DNA from: Dichotomocladium elegans
Taxonomy: Eukaryota > Mucoromycota > Mucoromycetes > Mucorales > Lichtheimiaceae
NCBI GenBank assembly: GCA_025716815.1
Contig: JAIXMN010000016.1
Location: 372,001 to 436,000, forward strand
Length of the DNA: 64,000 nt
Reading direction: 5' to 3'
The first letter of the stretch is position 1. Every line of letters starts with the position of its first letter. Below are positions 38,495 to 50,882 of the stretch, piece by piece. The notes below the pieces were generated by a model that did no database searches, was not told where the DNA came from, and worked only from the letters and a program-made list of their open reading frames with translations. Made by a program: the position numbers and the translations under genes.

Positions 38495-40124
38495 ATACAT
38501 AAATAGTCGGGCTTTTCTTCTTCTTGAAACAAATTAGTCAAACAAAAAAGAAAACGTGGGATCCTTGTTGTTACACTAAAGCTTCGTACGTGCACGTTGA
38601 CATTTGCAGCCCTGTACAGGCCAATCACGTTGCGTCATTATCCAGCCGGGCAGCGCGATCGTACTGTAAAAAAAAAAAGAGATGCCAACTGGTATGAAAA
38701 TAGATGCGATGTATGCAATCCCTGTACACTATACGCCCGTGTGTTTGTTCTCTTCTATTGAAACATAATCGTATGACATAACATAGTGGGGTTTTTGTTC
38801 TTATAGCGCATTTGTGGATTTTTGACAGGGATTGTAGGTAACACATTGTTTGGATGGGATATATCATCGTGAGCGGAGGGGAATAACTAGCTGGGGTCGG
38901 ATTGGGATAAAAAAAGGGGGGGGCGCGGGTTGTTCTGATTCGGCCATAATGCATTCTTGTTTTCAATCTGCGCTTTATTGCCGTTGACAGGCGAAAAAGT
39001 GGCCTGTTCACTGCGATGACCAACACTATCGGAGCCTTGGTGCCTTTTTTTACGTATGTTGTCATCACAGTGTAACCAATTCTACTGAATCAGATCCTAG
39101 AAATGCAGGAGGGGCAGAATGAGAAAGAGGAAAAAAGGGAACATTGAAAGCGAGTACGAGCACAAAAGGTGATAATAAGTTGTCGCACGTAGCTTGGCAT
39201 TGTGGGACAAAATATAGCTCTTTTCAACCCACTTGTGAGGGAGCTCCCATGCAAAGGGTTATCTTCTGGGCGCTTGTATTAAATATCCACCAAATGATTT
39301 GAACCGACTTACTTTCATGTGTGAGGGCGCACATGTCACCCGTAAGATGAACAGGTTATGCGAGAAAAGACAAGCTTCCTTATCCTTCATGTGGCGGATT
39401 TTTAAAGAAAGGCACAGATGCCTCCGCGCAACCCCCCCCCCACCATATGAATTATCGTTTCGTAAAACACAAATTGTGCTTCGCGCTTAATCTTTATGAG
39501 GAAATTCATCATGGTTTTGGAAGATTTCTCCAGTATTCCATGACATAGATAGACCTTAAGTTCCTTTAACGTTTAGGGGGATAACGGCAGCAATGACGAT
39601 CAACAGGTATGTGACGAGCATCGGGCCCGGGTTCGTACATGATCGAAAGTATCGTTGAGCCTTCCTTTTCTTTAATGAAAATAGAAGGCTGCATGCAGAT
39701 CATCAACACACACCCGGCTAAGATAGGATAATAAATAAATAAAATACAATAGCGATGATGGATCGAGATGGGGGATCGTGCTTATCTCGAGTAAAAATAA
39801 AATAAAGTAGAGAACGACAATGCATCGAGGCCCAGGAGAAAGATGATGATTAGTATGACCGAGGCTGCTGGCCCAGTATAGAAATCATACTCTTGCACAC
39901 TCTGTCCCTGGAGAGAAAATGTCTGTGTGATGTGGTGCTTTGATGAGCGGGTGTCTATTTTGCTATTTTCGCTAATATTGGTGGACTATTGCGCGGGAAA
40001 ATTCGCTCGGCATTCCCCTTTTTCTGTTATCTTCCTCTTTTTTAATTCTCTTTATTTCTTCTTCTTCCTCCTTTCTCAATTCTTTCCTTTCTTTGCTGGG
40101 CATGTTGTATGCATTGTAGATACC
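38495..40124. other. 1.6-kb intergenic region
   Basis: No complete gene. 38991-39075 could be an alternative last exon of the flavodoxin gene. The 147-codon minus-strand frame 38625-39068 has no recognisable features. The final 120 bp are T/C-rich leader of the RasGEF gene. Confidence 0.6.
38991..39075 (+). other. Candidate alternative last exon encoding a membrane tail anchor
   Basis: After an acceptor at 38989-38990 the frame reads RKSGLFTAMTNTIGALVPFF and on through a few more hydrophobic residues to TAA at 39073. It would connect in phase from a GTACGT donor at 38425 within the last flavodoxin exon. The intron would be 566 nt, far longer than the rest here, so this is a hypothesis. Confidence 0.3.
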
Positions 40125-40519
40125 ATGGCCGCCACGTTCCCTAGAATTATATGCAGAGTCAGGGCCCTTTACCCCTTCCACTCTCAGGAGCCGGCGTCCC
40201 TGAACTTCGAAAAAGACGACTACATTGACGTTCTAGCCCAGTTGGACTCTGGCTGGTGGGATGGCTGGTAAATGTGCACCATTACGAAATGCCAAATCAA
40301 CCGCTTTTTTTTTTGTTTTGCCTCTCTAATTTCTTTTTTGGACGTTGTGAAAAAAGGTGTGGCGGCTCACGAGGCTGGTTCCCGAGCAACTATGTGGAGA
40401 TCGTAGAAGACCTTGCGTCAATGGCATCAACCAGAAAAGATCAACATTCTGCCTCACCGCAGCCCACAATAACGAAATCAACACCCACCAAGCCTAAGCG
40501 ACGTGATAGTCGACCCGTT

Positions 40520-40551
<32 letters not shown>

Positions 40552-43500
40552 GCAACAGTCATCGCAACCCTCACAATCATTACCAAGACGGCATCATAGC
40601 AACAGCAGCCATCGCTCGTCAGTGAGAACGTTAAGTAACACCAGCATTCCTACCATGGTTAACTCTGCCTCGATGCCTGTACCACGTCAAAACAGTCTTG
40701 GGTGGACGACTACTTCGTATAATGGTAGCCGGCACAATTCGGAATCTAGTTTACAACATTATCCGCTTCCTCAGGGCTGGTCTGTCCAACTAGCTGAAGA
40801 TGGCATGACCCGGTATTATTATAACCACAGGACAGGCAAGACTCAGTTTGATCATCCTGGACAGGCTGCCTTGTCCGAAGACGGTGAGTACGACAGCGAC
40901 TACGATTACCAGACCAGCACATCCATGGAGAGCTATTCGGATGACGACTTTAGCCGCATGCCATCGTCCTTGGTAAACCAGCAACAGCGCCAACGATTGT
41001 GGAAAAACACATCCAATCGACTCTCTTTGGATTCTTTGCCCGCCAATGTTGTTGATACACCGGCCTCGACATTTTCCGAGGACTCAGTAATGGCCAATGT
41101 AAATGTTTGAAAAAAAAACACATTCCGCCCACACGCAAAAACCGCATGCACGCAAAGTACACACACGCGCGCGCGCACGCGCACACAGACAAATTTACTA
41201 AAAGTTTATATTTAAAACAGACAATGTCACATTGGGTTCAACGTGTGACACCACAAGGGCGGACCTACTTTTGCAATCTTGTTACACAAGAGACCACCTG
41301 GGATTATAATGAGATTGACCAAACAACCGGTCGTCTTGTAAGTTTGGAGGAGGGTTGTGAAGACTTCATCTTCCCCCTCTCCTTCCTCGGAAAATTGATG
41401 AGCGATGCTTGTTTTCTAAACAATTGTCCGTCCTCTGTAGAAGAAAAACCGGGATTCAGATTCAGACGAGGATAATATATCAGACAATGGTCAAAGCAAC
41501 TCCAATGGTGCAGTAAACCCCGACGAAGACAGTGCCAGCCTTTGTTGGTCCAAGGGGGCTGATGTGCCTCTCACGTGGCAGAGCTTGTCATCGGACATTG
41601 CCACTGCCATCCACCACCTGAACACGGGTGCGCAGCGAGGAGAGCGAGATACGCTCGTTCATGACGCCTCCGGCGTGGTGGTTGCGATCCGCTTGATGTT
41701 GTATGCGTCAGGAACGCTGGATAAGGACTCGAATGGCATGCAGGACCGGACTTTGCGTGATGCCCATCGAGCGGTCATGGCGACGCTTTCAAAACTGGTT
41801 CTCTCCGTAAAGACTGCGGCTGAGAGCTCATTCCGTGAAGTTCACCCCGAGATGATGTATCGCGTCCAGCGCGATGCGGGCGATGTACTTGCGGCGGTAC
41901 GCATGTTCGTCACCGTGTGCCAGGAACGAAACGTCAAGGTAGAGCAAGTCAAACCCCAGCTGTTGTTTGATGCCAAGGAGCCCAACGAAGGAGCGCCAGC
42001 AGCAACAAGGTCTGCAACACCGACCCTGGCCGAGGCGAGTAATGATGGGCTGGATCCTGAGCGGATGGGCAGTAGTACCAACAACAATCGGCGAGCCAGT
42101 CTCGTGGATGGCCAACAGCCAAAGGCCAAGTACCCTCTCAACCAAGATCTCCTTGTGAATCTGCAGACGCATGCGAACCAGGTGTATGGGTCGACTCAGG
42201 CGCTCTGCAAGGCAACAGAGTTCACCCTCGAGAGCCACGAGAGCGGCGAGAACGACGAAACAACGACCGAAAGCCGATCAAACATTGTATTCCTTTTCCG
42301 AAGTCTGTCGATGCAAGTTGGCCACTACCTCAGCATCCTGGAGGACATTGACCTGCTGGACGACGACAAGGTTCCAACGCTGGCCGAGTATCTGGTCAAC
42401 AAGCAGAAGCTCTACAATTCGGTTGGACTCTTGTTTGGGGCGGTCCAGACGCTGAGCAACTCGCGAGTTGATATCGCGGTTTGTGTAGAGGGAATCAATA
42501 AAGCGGTGCATGTCGTGGAAACCGCGATTGGCACGACCCTGGCGAATGTGGACGAGATGGTCCGGCAGCGCCGTAACTGGTACAAGCTCCAGGGCCGCGT
42601 GGACGACATGCCGCTTTCGCCCATCTCGACACGGTTTGACAACTCGGACGACGAGGGCGTAGCTGTTGTCGTGGGAGGCAGGGTAGACATGGCGCGGCGG
42701 GCGATGGGTCAACAGCAGCAGCAACAGTCGCCAAAGACTGAGGAAGGCCGCGGGAGTGCTGCCATCGCGACCAGCGGCAATGGCAGCTCCTTTGGCTATG
42801 ATTATGGACCCGATGAAATCATTTTTGGTGCTGACAATAATGTCAAGGGTGGTACCCTGAGGGCGCTTGTGGAACGACTGACGCTTCACGATTCGCTTGG
42901 TAAATTGCAGCCACAGTTTCCCTCTTTTGTGTTGTTGTCTTTATAGATTGCATGAGCTGACTTTTTCATTCTTTAGACACAAACTTCATTGCGACATTTT
43001 TGCTGACTTATCGATCATTCTGTACGACGGAGGAATTCTTGACGCTTTTGGAGCAACGTTACAACATTCGCCCGACCGAAGAACTGACGCCTTGGGAGCT
43101 TGAAGAATGGACCGAACGGAAGCAGAAGCTGGTGCGACTCCGGTAACCATTGCTATTTCTATTCTGTTTTTTTTTTTTTTTTGGAAAACTAATCTCTGGT
43201 TTTGTTGCGTAGCGTGTTCAATGTCATGAAGAGCTGGCTCGAGAATTTTTATAACGATGAGGACGAATTTATTCTCGGCCGACTCGAGTTCTTTACAAAC
43301 ACGGTCATCCGTGATGCCTCGCCCTTCTCTGCTGACCAATTGAATCGGCTGATTCGCAAGCGGAAGGAGCAGGACCATGCGAACGCGGGTCTGAAGAAGC
43401 TGGTGCCTAATGCAACCCAGTGTCCTTTGCCGATTGTACCCAAGGATATGCACCGGGTCGGGCTTATGGACATTGATCCGATGGAGCTTTCTCGGCAGCT

Positions 43501-44200
43501 CACGATCATGGACTTCAAGCTGTACAGCAGCATCCGTCCGATCGAATGCCTCAACAAGGCGTGGTCGCAGGAGGAGTCGGGCACGGTCGCGAGCAGCGTG
43601 AAGGAGTCGATCGACTACTGCAACCGACTGACCTGCTGGGTGAGCGACAGCATCCTGAGCAACGACGAGCCCCGCAAGCGGGTGGTCGTGATCAAGTACT
43701 GGGCCCAGGTGGCGATCCGGTGCCGGGCATTCAACAACTACAATACGTGCATGGCCATCATCTCCGCCTTTGACACGAGCGCGATCGGCCGTCTGAAGAA
43801 GACCTGGGAGCTGGTCGGCAACAGAACCACCCAGACGCTCGCCAACATCCGCAAACTGATGGGCGCCAACAAGAACTTTCAAGAGTACCGCGACCTCATC
43901 CATTCGATCAACCCGCCCTGCATCCCTTTTCTCGGCATCTACCTCCAGGACCTGACCTTCATCGAGGACGGCAACAGCGACTCGATCCAGAAGTCCCAGG
44001 GCCTCATCAATTTTGCAAAGCGCCAGATGGCGGCCGAGGTCATTCGGGAAATCAATCAGTTCCAGAACGTGCCCTATGCCTTTACTTCCGTTCCAGAGCT
44101 TCAGACCTTCATCAAGACCAATCTCGAGAACAGCCACGATGTCGACAGGCTTTATGAGCGTAGTCTGGAGATCGAGCCGCGTGAGGCTCCTGCTGCATAA
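40125..44200 (+). CDS. CDC25: Cdc25-type Ras guanine nucleotide exchange factor (SH3-WW-WW-RasGEF_N-RasGEF)
   Basis: Exchange factor loading GTP on Ras at the membrane. Exons: 40125-40267, 40357-41098, 41221-41337, 41441-42899, 42977-43142, 43213-44200; 3615 nt, 1204 aa. SH3 at residues about 7-63 (RALYPFHSQEPASLNFEKDD, then GWFPSNYVEIVE); a polyQ/Ser linker; WW1 about 184-216 (LPQGWSVQLAEDGMTRYYYN); WW2 about 298-328 (HWVQRVTPQGRTYFCN). A helical region rich in conserved hydrophobics fills 370-800. RasGEF_N is about 803-925 and the catalytic CDC25 domain about 955-1190 (DPMELSRQLTIMDFKLYSSI; NNYNTCMAIISAF; PCIPFLGIYLQDLTFIEDGN). The last exon is much richer in G/C third positions than the rest of the window. 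ATG at 40125 is chosen because SH3 begins seven residues later; upstream in-frame sequence is pyrimidine-rich leader. The 3' end converges on the ABC transporter 192 bp away. Confidence 0.94.
40519..40560 (+). repeat. CAG/CAA repeat encoding polyQ in the RasGEF
   Basis: About twelve mixed CAG and CAA codons in the linker between SH3 and WW1. Confidence 0.9.
41158..41190. repeat. AC/GC alternating tract inside RasGEF intron 2
   Basis: Alternating purine-pyrimidine sequence near the middle of the 122-nt intron 41099-41220; Z-DNA-prone. Confidence 0.8.
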
Positions 44201-44392
44201 TTTATTTATAGACAAAAATACACCCATCCTACCAGCAAAAAAAAAAAAAACATTTCGCATACCCCCTTCTTCTTCTTCCTCCTCCTCCTGTCACCCCACC
44301 ATGTAAATGTAATTCTCTTTCTTTAATCTGTGTTATGTTTTCTTTCCTCCCATTCCTTTCTATTGACATAATAGAAAACGGTCTTTTTCATC

Positions 44393-47300
44393 TTAGAACA
44401 CGGTCGAGTTGCTCTTGCTTTTCTTCTTCTTTTTCTTTCTGTTGCTGCTGTTCTTTCGAAGCGGCCCCTTGTCAGACGGCACGGGCGCCGTCTCGGAGTT
44501 GGTCGAGTTTTCGCCATCGGCCGAATCTCCTTGCTTCGCTTCCTCATGATCGTCCTCCTCTTCTTCTTCTTTACGCACTTGATTGGGCGCCTCCACTTCG
44601 GTGGGTGATGCCATAATCATTTGCTGAGGTTCCTGTTTAGGTCCGACCGGAAGCGGCGCAGTAGTGTCAATCTTCAGAGGAGTCGTCGCCCCGACCGTGG
44701 TCTGCTCGCCATCCGAGTCATCGTGGAGCTGCTTCTGCCACATTTCGTAATATACACCCTCTGGACCGCCATTCATAGGCGTCCCCTGGCGTATCAGCTC
44801 CTCGTGCGTACCTTGCTCCACAACGCGCCCATCTTTGATAACCAAAATTAGGTCGGCGTTCACGATCGTCGACAGTCGATGGGCGATCACCAACGTCGTT
44901 CGGTCCTTCGTCATAGCCGAAAGCGCCTGCTGGATCTGACGTTCAGTTGTAGTATCCAGTGCACTTGTTGCCTCGTCAAGCAGAATAATAGGCGGGTCCT
45001 TGAGGATCGTACGCGCAATGGCGACGCGTTGTTTCTCACCGCCACTCAGTCGGAGACCACGTTCGCCGACTTTGGTATCATAGCCTAAGAAACCATAGAC
45101 CATAAAGAAAAGTTCAGAAATATATGCATGTTACGTCAAAATTCCCCCAAACCCCCCTTTTTTTTACCATCAGGAAAAGACAAAATCTTTTCATGGATCT
45201 GAGCTGCCTTGGCCGCGTTGAAAATCTCGTCCTCTGGTGCATCAATTTTGCCGTACGCGATATTATAGAGAATGGTGTCGTTAAACAAAACGGTGTCCTG
45301 GGGAACAACGCCAACATTGCGCCGCAACGATTCTTGGGTCACCTGCTTGATGTCCTGTCCGTCAATATAAATGTGACCCGCGCTTGGGTCATAAAAGCGG
45401 AAGAGCAGTCGAAGAATGGTTGATTTGCTATTTTTGGACAGATACACTGTTAGCGATCAAGCTACATGGTACCGTAGTTCCATTCTCCCGTACCCTCCAC
45501 CAGAAGGTCCAACTAGAGCGACTGTTGCGCCTTTTGGAATTGAGAATGAGATACCGTTGAGAGCTTTCTGGCGCGGATCGTAGCTGAAGGTCACGTTATC
45601 TACGTGGATGGCGTTGTGTATGTTTAAAGCAATATATGAAAATTAGTGGGATACGCACACACACACACATGCACGCAAACACACACACACACACATCTTA
45701 CCAAAGACAACGTGCCCTTCTTTCACCTTAATATCCTTGGCACCAGGCGCATCCTGAACAGTCTGTTGCTCTTCAAAGAGAGCGAGCATTTTCTCCATGT
45801 CGATGAAATTTTGCTGGATCATTCTATAGTAGGTGCCGAAAAAGTGGAGCTGCAACATATGGGGTAAGCTTTTTTCTTTTTCATTTTACCATAGATGCCG
45901 CTTATTCTTAACTTACTGGTGCATAGAGCTGCATCATGTAAGTATTGAAGGCAACAAAATCACCGGCGGACAAGTTTCCTTCCGACACTTCCCATGCAAA
46001 CATTAAGCAACCTGCGAGGAGTCCGGCACTGATAACTGCGTTCTGAGCGAGATTTAGGATGTTGAGGGACGATGAGCTCATCCAGTCTGCCTTCTGATAT
46101 TCGATAATAGCATCCTGATATCGTCGGATCTCGAATGCCTCAGCACCATAGTACTTAACCGTCTCGAAGTTGAGGAGAGAATCTACGGCCTTGGTCCGTG
46201 CGTTGTTATCCAGTTCAATCATTGTCCGACGGTACTTTGTCCGCCATTCGGTCAGGGTTATGGTCACAAATAGGTAGAGGGACATGGTTACAAAAACAAT
46301 GACGCCGAAAATCGGGGAGAAGTAGAACCAGAACAAAACCACAGCCACAAGAATGTTGGCAAGTGCAGGTAGGACCTGGAATAGGATTTGTGATAGAAGC
46401 TGGACAATGCTACTGGTACCTCGGTCCATAACACGCAACACCTCACCCGTCTTGCGGTTGATGTGGAACTGCAGTGAAAGACTGTGAAGATGGCTGAACA
46501 TCCGCACAGACACCTCACGAGTTGTGTATTGTCCAATCGGAATCCAGAGCCAATTTTGCATCGATTGGATCAGACCCGACTGCGAAGGAAAAGGGAAAAA
46601 ACCAATCAGCTGGTCGTCCATTGTGTTTCCCAAAACGAACAACTTACTCCACCCTGGAGGAACCTCAACCCCACGTAGCCCAGGACCGCGCCCCAGAGGA
46701 ATGTTCCTAATATCATCCTGTTTAGCCTTGGAGCTTCGGTTGAACATAGCGTATGCATTTCTCCGCCTACCTTTCCCTGCCCCCAGACTATCCACCACTC
46801 GACCAATCTGCAGGGGCGTCAGCGCATTGACCACCAGGCCGAGTAGCATGAGTGAAAAGCACACCACCACGAGGATCTGGAGCCAGGTCGACTTGTGTGG
46901 CCAGATGTATGGCATCAGTTTGCGCATCTTGCTGAAAAAGTTTGAGAATCCACTCTGTCCGTTTGGCGATGATCTGGGTGTGGATACTGGCGGTGTCGCC
47001 CCATACTGGCTTGCATTACCGTCCCCGGTGAGCAAGGGCGCGGCTTCTTCGGCAGATTGGGCATGTCGGGCAGTAAACATTTGTATAACGCATAATAGGA
47101 CGATACCGAGCTCGAGGATATAACGTGCAACGAAGACAGCAAAGAATGCATAATCATATGTACTGAACACAGTGCCTAAGTGGCATCACATTTTGTCCCT
47201 CTATCAATAACTTGTCTTCCTTCCTCGACTCAAACGTATGACACAGACCACCGCCGCCTCATTTTACCTGGATTCGGCCGCACAAAGGCAACGGTCCATA

Positions 47301-47781
47301 ACCACGCAACTGTGGTCTCACCAAGTGCCGCAGCCATCCAAAAAATGTACTGGACCCAGCTCCATACACCAAACTTGTGGGTCTCGTCAGCGACGCAGAC
47401 GAGAGCAATCACCCACGCGAGCCATGACACGCCGATATAGTACGCCAGCACCGACGACGTCCAGTGCCGATCGAGAATGGCCCGTGTCACGAACACGAAC
47501 GCATCCGCGAGGAATGTGACAACTACTGTCACTGATGCGGCTACCACAAGACGAGCAAGCGGAGTAAGGTGCTTGCGAGCTGAGCCCGGTGCATCGGCGT
47601 CAATCCATGGGTAGGCATGGGTGTTCGTGATGTAGCGGCCGAGACCGAAAAGAATAACGACAACAAGTAGGGCTGTCGGTGTTGCGAACAACGGTGTGGC
47701 CCAGGTGAGTGGACCCGCAGAATAAATCGGCGGAAATGGACTACTACTTGACCCTAATTCGCCAGCTGGGTCAAGCGACAT
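44393..47781 (-). CDS. HMT1: HMT1/ABCB6-type ABC half-transporter
   Basis: Predicted vacuolar half-transporter; fission yeast Hmt1 moves phytochelatins/glutathione conjugates for cadmium tolerance (established), substrate here unknown. Eight exons, minus strand: 47781-47268, 47175-46771, 46706-46648, 46579-45917, 45849-45702, 45599-45494, 45427-45168, 45084-44393; 2847 nt, 948 aa. An extra N-terminal TMD0 of five or so helices (residues 25-220) distinguishes it from Atm1. The TM domain with the family block [19 protein letters not shown] follows, then the ATPase: Walker A GPSGGGKST near 630, signature [13 protein letters not shown] near 730, Walker [13 protein letters not shown] near 752, H-loop IAHRLST. 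Walker A is split by intron 6. The C-terminal 120 residues are charged, low-complexity. No mitochondrial presequence is apparent, which also argues against Atm1. Confidence 0.94.
45653..45698. repeat. (CA)n tract in intron 5 of the ABC transporter
   Basis: Interrupted CA repeat filling about half of the intron 45701-45600. Confidence 0.85.
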
Positions 47782-50700
47782 TATATATTGGATGTTTGTG
47801 AAAACCAAAAAAAAATAAGCGGTGAGAAGGAAGTGAAAAAAAACAACAAAAGACGCTTTGGTGTAATCTTTCACAGTAGACAAAACGTGTGTGTCTGTTT
47901 TTTTCGCTCCGAATAGTATAAGCCAAGCAGTTACACAACTTTGAGGAGACACCCAATTAACATTCTTACGTATTGGAGCATGTGACAAGGAAGAAAACAA
48001 CGTCATATAAAGGAGGATACCCACTACACAACTTCCTACAAGACGGGGTCTTTTGTATACACTCTGGCAATATTAGGAGATCTCCACGAGCTCATCTCTA
48101 TGGCTTTTTCCATGGGCCAAACAAGAAGAAACTTTCAAATACAATCCCATGTGTCTCAACTATTTATTTTTGAAGCAAATGAACGTTCCCAGTATGACTA
48201 TGCTATTGATAAAAAATGGTCGCACGCGCGCATTTGCATCATGCACTATTGTCGGAGCCCTGTACCACTATGGCGTGTTATCTCATCCCTATGGTAAGCT
48301 GTAGAACATGCAGCCGATAAAAGTGAAATATGAAACCAGACCTAAGCATTACCATAGTTTAAACACCTAAGCGTCCAATTTTCTTTTCAATGATCATTTG
48401 TCTCTTGGCTCCTCTCCGCATATGCATTGAACATATTACTGTCAAATACCACTGTTAGGTAGCTTTGGTGTGTAATATACAGAGTCTCCAGGTTTTATAA
48501 TACAATGTACTACGCATAAGCAATAATGCATACAGTTCTTCGACCCATAGACAGAATCTATCCGATGCTAGTAGATAGAGCCGCCCAGAAAATGGGAAGC
48601 TTTTGCTCCTTTAACGACACACGAAAAATAAAGTTTATTCATATTTAAATAAGCACTGGGCGGTTATGAGTGGATGAATGAACCATTGCAAGAGGAAAGT
48701 ATTATAAAATCTGAAAATCTGTACAGTGAGAGGTCCCAACTCTGGGTATAAAGCAGCACAATTGTTAGAATTGCAATATATAGTCAAAATAACAGAGAGC
48801 ATATCAAGGCACAAATTAAATTTGATTCTCATAAAGGAGAAGTGCTCTTAAGCGTATAAAGCATAGTAGAAGTGAAAAATGACAGTATGTATCAGTATTA
48901 AATAGACGTGTCTATCAGGAAGACACGCCGTAGGGAAAGTTGAGTGGATCCGACGGAGAGCTTCTGCAAGGAGTGGTTCGTGTTACCTGTCCGTTAAAAG
49001 AGAGAAATGGATGTCGTTCATTTCCGAAATGAAAAGAATGCTGGATAGAGAATGATTGCTAGAGGAACACTCTGGGAGGGCTCATCCAAAATTTCTCAGC
49101 AGGATTTTGGAATCTCTGAGCCTTTCCCAGAAAGAGCTTGTTTCTGCATTCTGTGCTTGGTCCGAGCATATAGCTCGTTTATATATAGAAGGCATGGCTG
49201 ACCACTGCAGATACTCTACTGCCCTTCTCACATCTTGCATAGCAAGGAAATAAAAGAGACACGGGTCGAACAGCAATGGACATGAAGATCAGTTACTTTC
49301 TTGCACGTGTCTACACTGGGTTCGAGCACGGTGTAGCTGCTTAAGTACATATATGTCGGGTCTATTGGAGTTCCCCCCGGCTATTCAGCCAGAGGAACTG
49401 CTTTGTTCGCGGAATGGAATTTGCATTTTGCTTTGGCATCATGTTGTTTGCTTGCTGGCAGCCGCTGCTGGCTACTTTGTGGTTATACTGACATTGAGGG
49501 AGGAATTGAAATCACTGCGTGCCTCAGAACCCATCATTGTCAGCAGCGAGCTTGGTATTTACTTGTGCTTCAATGATTCCTCATTACGTGCTTTGTTGTA
49601 GGAACGTTGTCAGTCACCATGTTCACGCCCCACAAACAGAGGCTCTCCTCCATGGATGACGATAGACGGGCATTCTAACGCGAGAAGGTTTTCTTTACGC
49701 AGTACTATACTGTGCTGTACTTAGGATGATATTTCACTCATTAGTAGCATATGCTTGATATTGATCCAAGCCATATGCTGCTCAACCTGTTGCTTGATGA
49801 AGGCAGAGACTACCAGTAGACTTTTTTCGCTGACAACCTCTTGGCAGGGGATGGGGATTCAAGTACTCTATGTGCTTTGTTATATTCCAAGAAAATCGCA
49901 GTATGAGGGCTCATGATTTCTTTGTTAATCATAAATCCATATGAATACTTTGCAATAAGCACAAGAAGTCACGAGTCAATCGCTAGCAAAGGCCGACTCC
50001 TGCAATCTCCTCTAAAGAACTTCCGGGCCCTGCTGTCGCACCCGATGGGTGAGCCGGATGGGAAGAAAGCATCATTTAAGCAGTGCAGACTGCTGTGGGA
50101 CAACAAATAGGCTCGATTTCCTAGCATTATCATTTCATTGCATGTTCATCGGCTTTACACGCATAAGCTCCTTCTATTGGACGGCAAATACTATATACTG
50201 ATGGCACGAGATCCATGATCGCATGACGCAAACTCGACTGAAAATAAAGTAACAATAAATGTCTGGTAATCAAGATGGGTGACAAAGGCGGAGGCAACTT
50301 TTTCTGGCCTGACTGATATCTCATCCCTCATCATAAGACTCATTCGACATCAGTTGTCTCTTTCATTATATAGACAGCCCGGTTGATTTGGGCCTTTCAC
50401 GAAAAAGTGGGCTTCGCCAGCCGCGCAATAGGACGTCTTGGGAGATCAAAGGCTGAAAACGGTAAAAGCATGCGCTTAATAACGAGCATTGTAGTTATCA
50501 GATCGTGACTTGTTTATAAAAAAATAACCAATTAAAAATTGCGTCATTTCCGGATCAGATCCCAATCGGTTAACTATCGAAGCATGATAAGAAAAATATA
50601 GAGACTCTCGGTCGCGTGCTATACGAAATGTGAATTGCTTTGTTTCTAACGGTCTTAATACATGCGCCATTGAGAAGGAGAGCTTTGCGACGTCCTACGC

Positions 50701-50882
50701 GGGTTTCCTTCGGTATAAGAAAACCTCGAGTGCGGAGAGGGGGAGAAACAGTAACTCCGATCTTATGTGATTCATCGTTTTGGGTAACATGCCTGAATTT
50801 TAAATCGCGAGTATTACTCACGCTTTCCTTCTTCCTTCTCTTATCATTTTACCTTCATCTTTTATATCTTTCTCTTAGACTC
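47782..50882. other. 3.1-kb gene-poor region holding the second dispersed-repeat copy
   Basis: Promoter of the ABC transporter on the left, of the MFS transporter on the right; between them no gene is supported. 49365-49846 is copy B of the repeat also found at 25.5 kb. Remaining open frames are under 85 codons. Confidence 0.65.
49365..49846 (+). repeat. Dispersed repeat, copy B (decayed mobile-element candidate)
   Basis: Inverted relative to copy A at 25526-25890. The plus strand carries an 82-codon open frame (49353-49601) with SEPIIVSSELGIYLCFNDSS, closely matching the peptide read from copy A's minus strand. It contains about 150 bp (49668-49820) with no counterpart in A. That insert begins near a GTAG and ends soon after a TTAG when read on the minus strand, so a spliced/unspliced difference is conceivable. 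No terminal repeats found. Confidence 0.7.

Noticed and set aside
42986..44260. 424-codon minus-strand open frame
   Set aside because: It lies opposite the conserved RasGEF catalytic exon and is produced by that exon's G/C-rich third positions; it has no recognisable domain.
45136..45447. ABC-transporter frame running past Walker A into an apparent separate 103-codon ORF
   Set aside because: It is exon 7 of the HMT1-type gene plus read-through into its introns, not a separate half-size ATPase.
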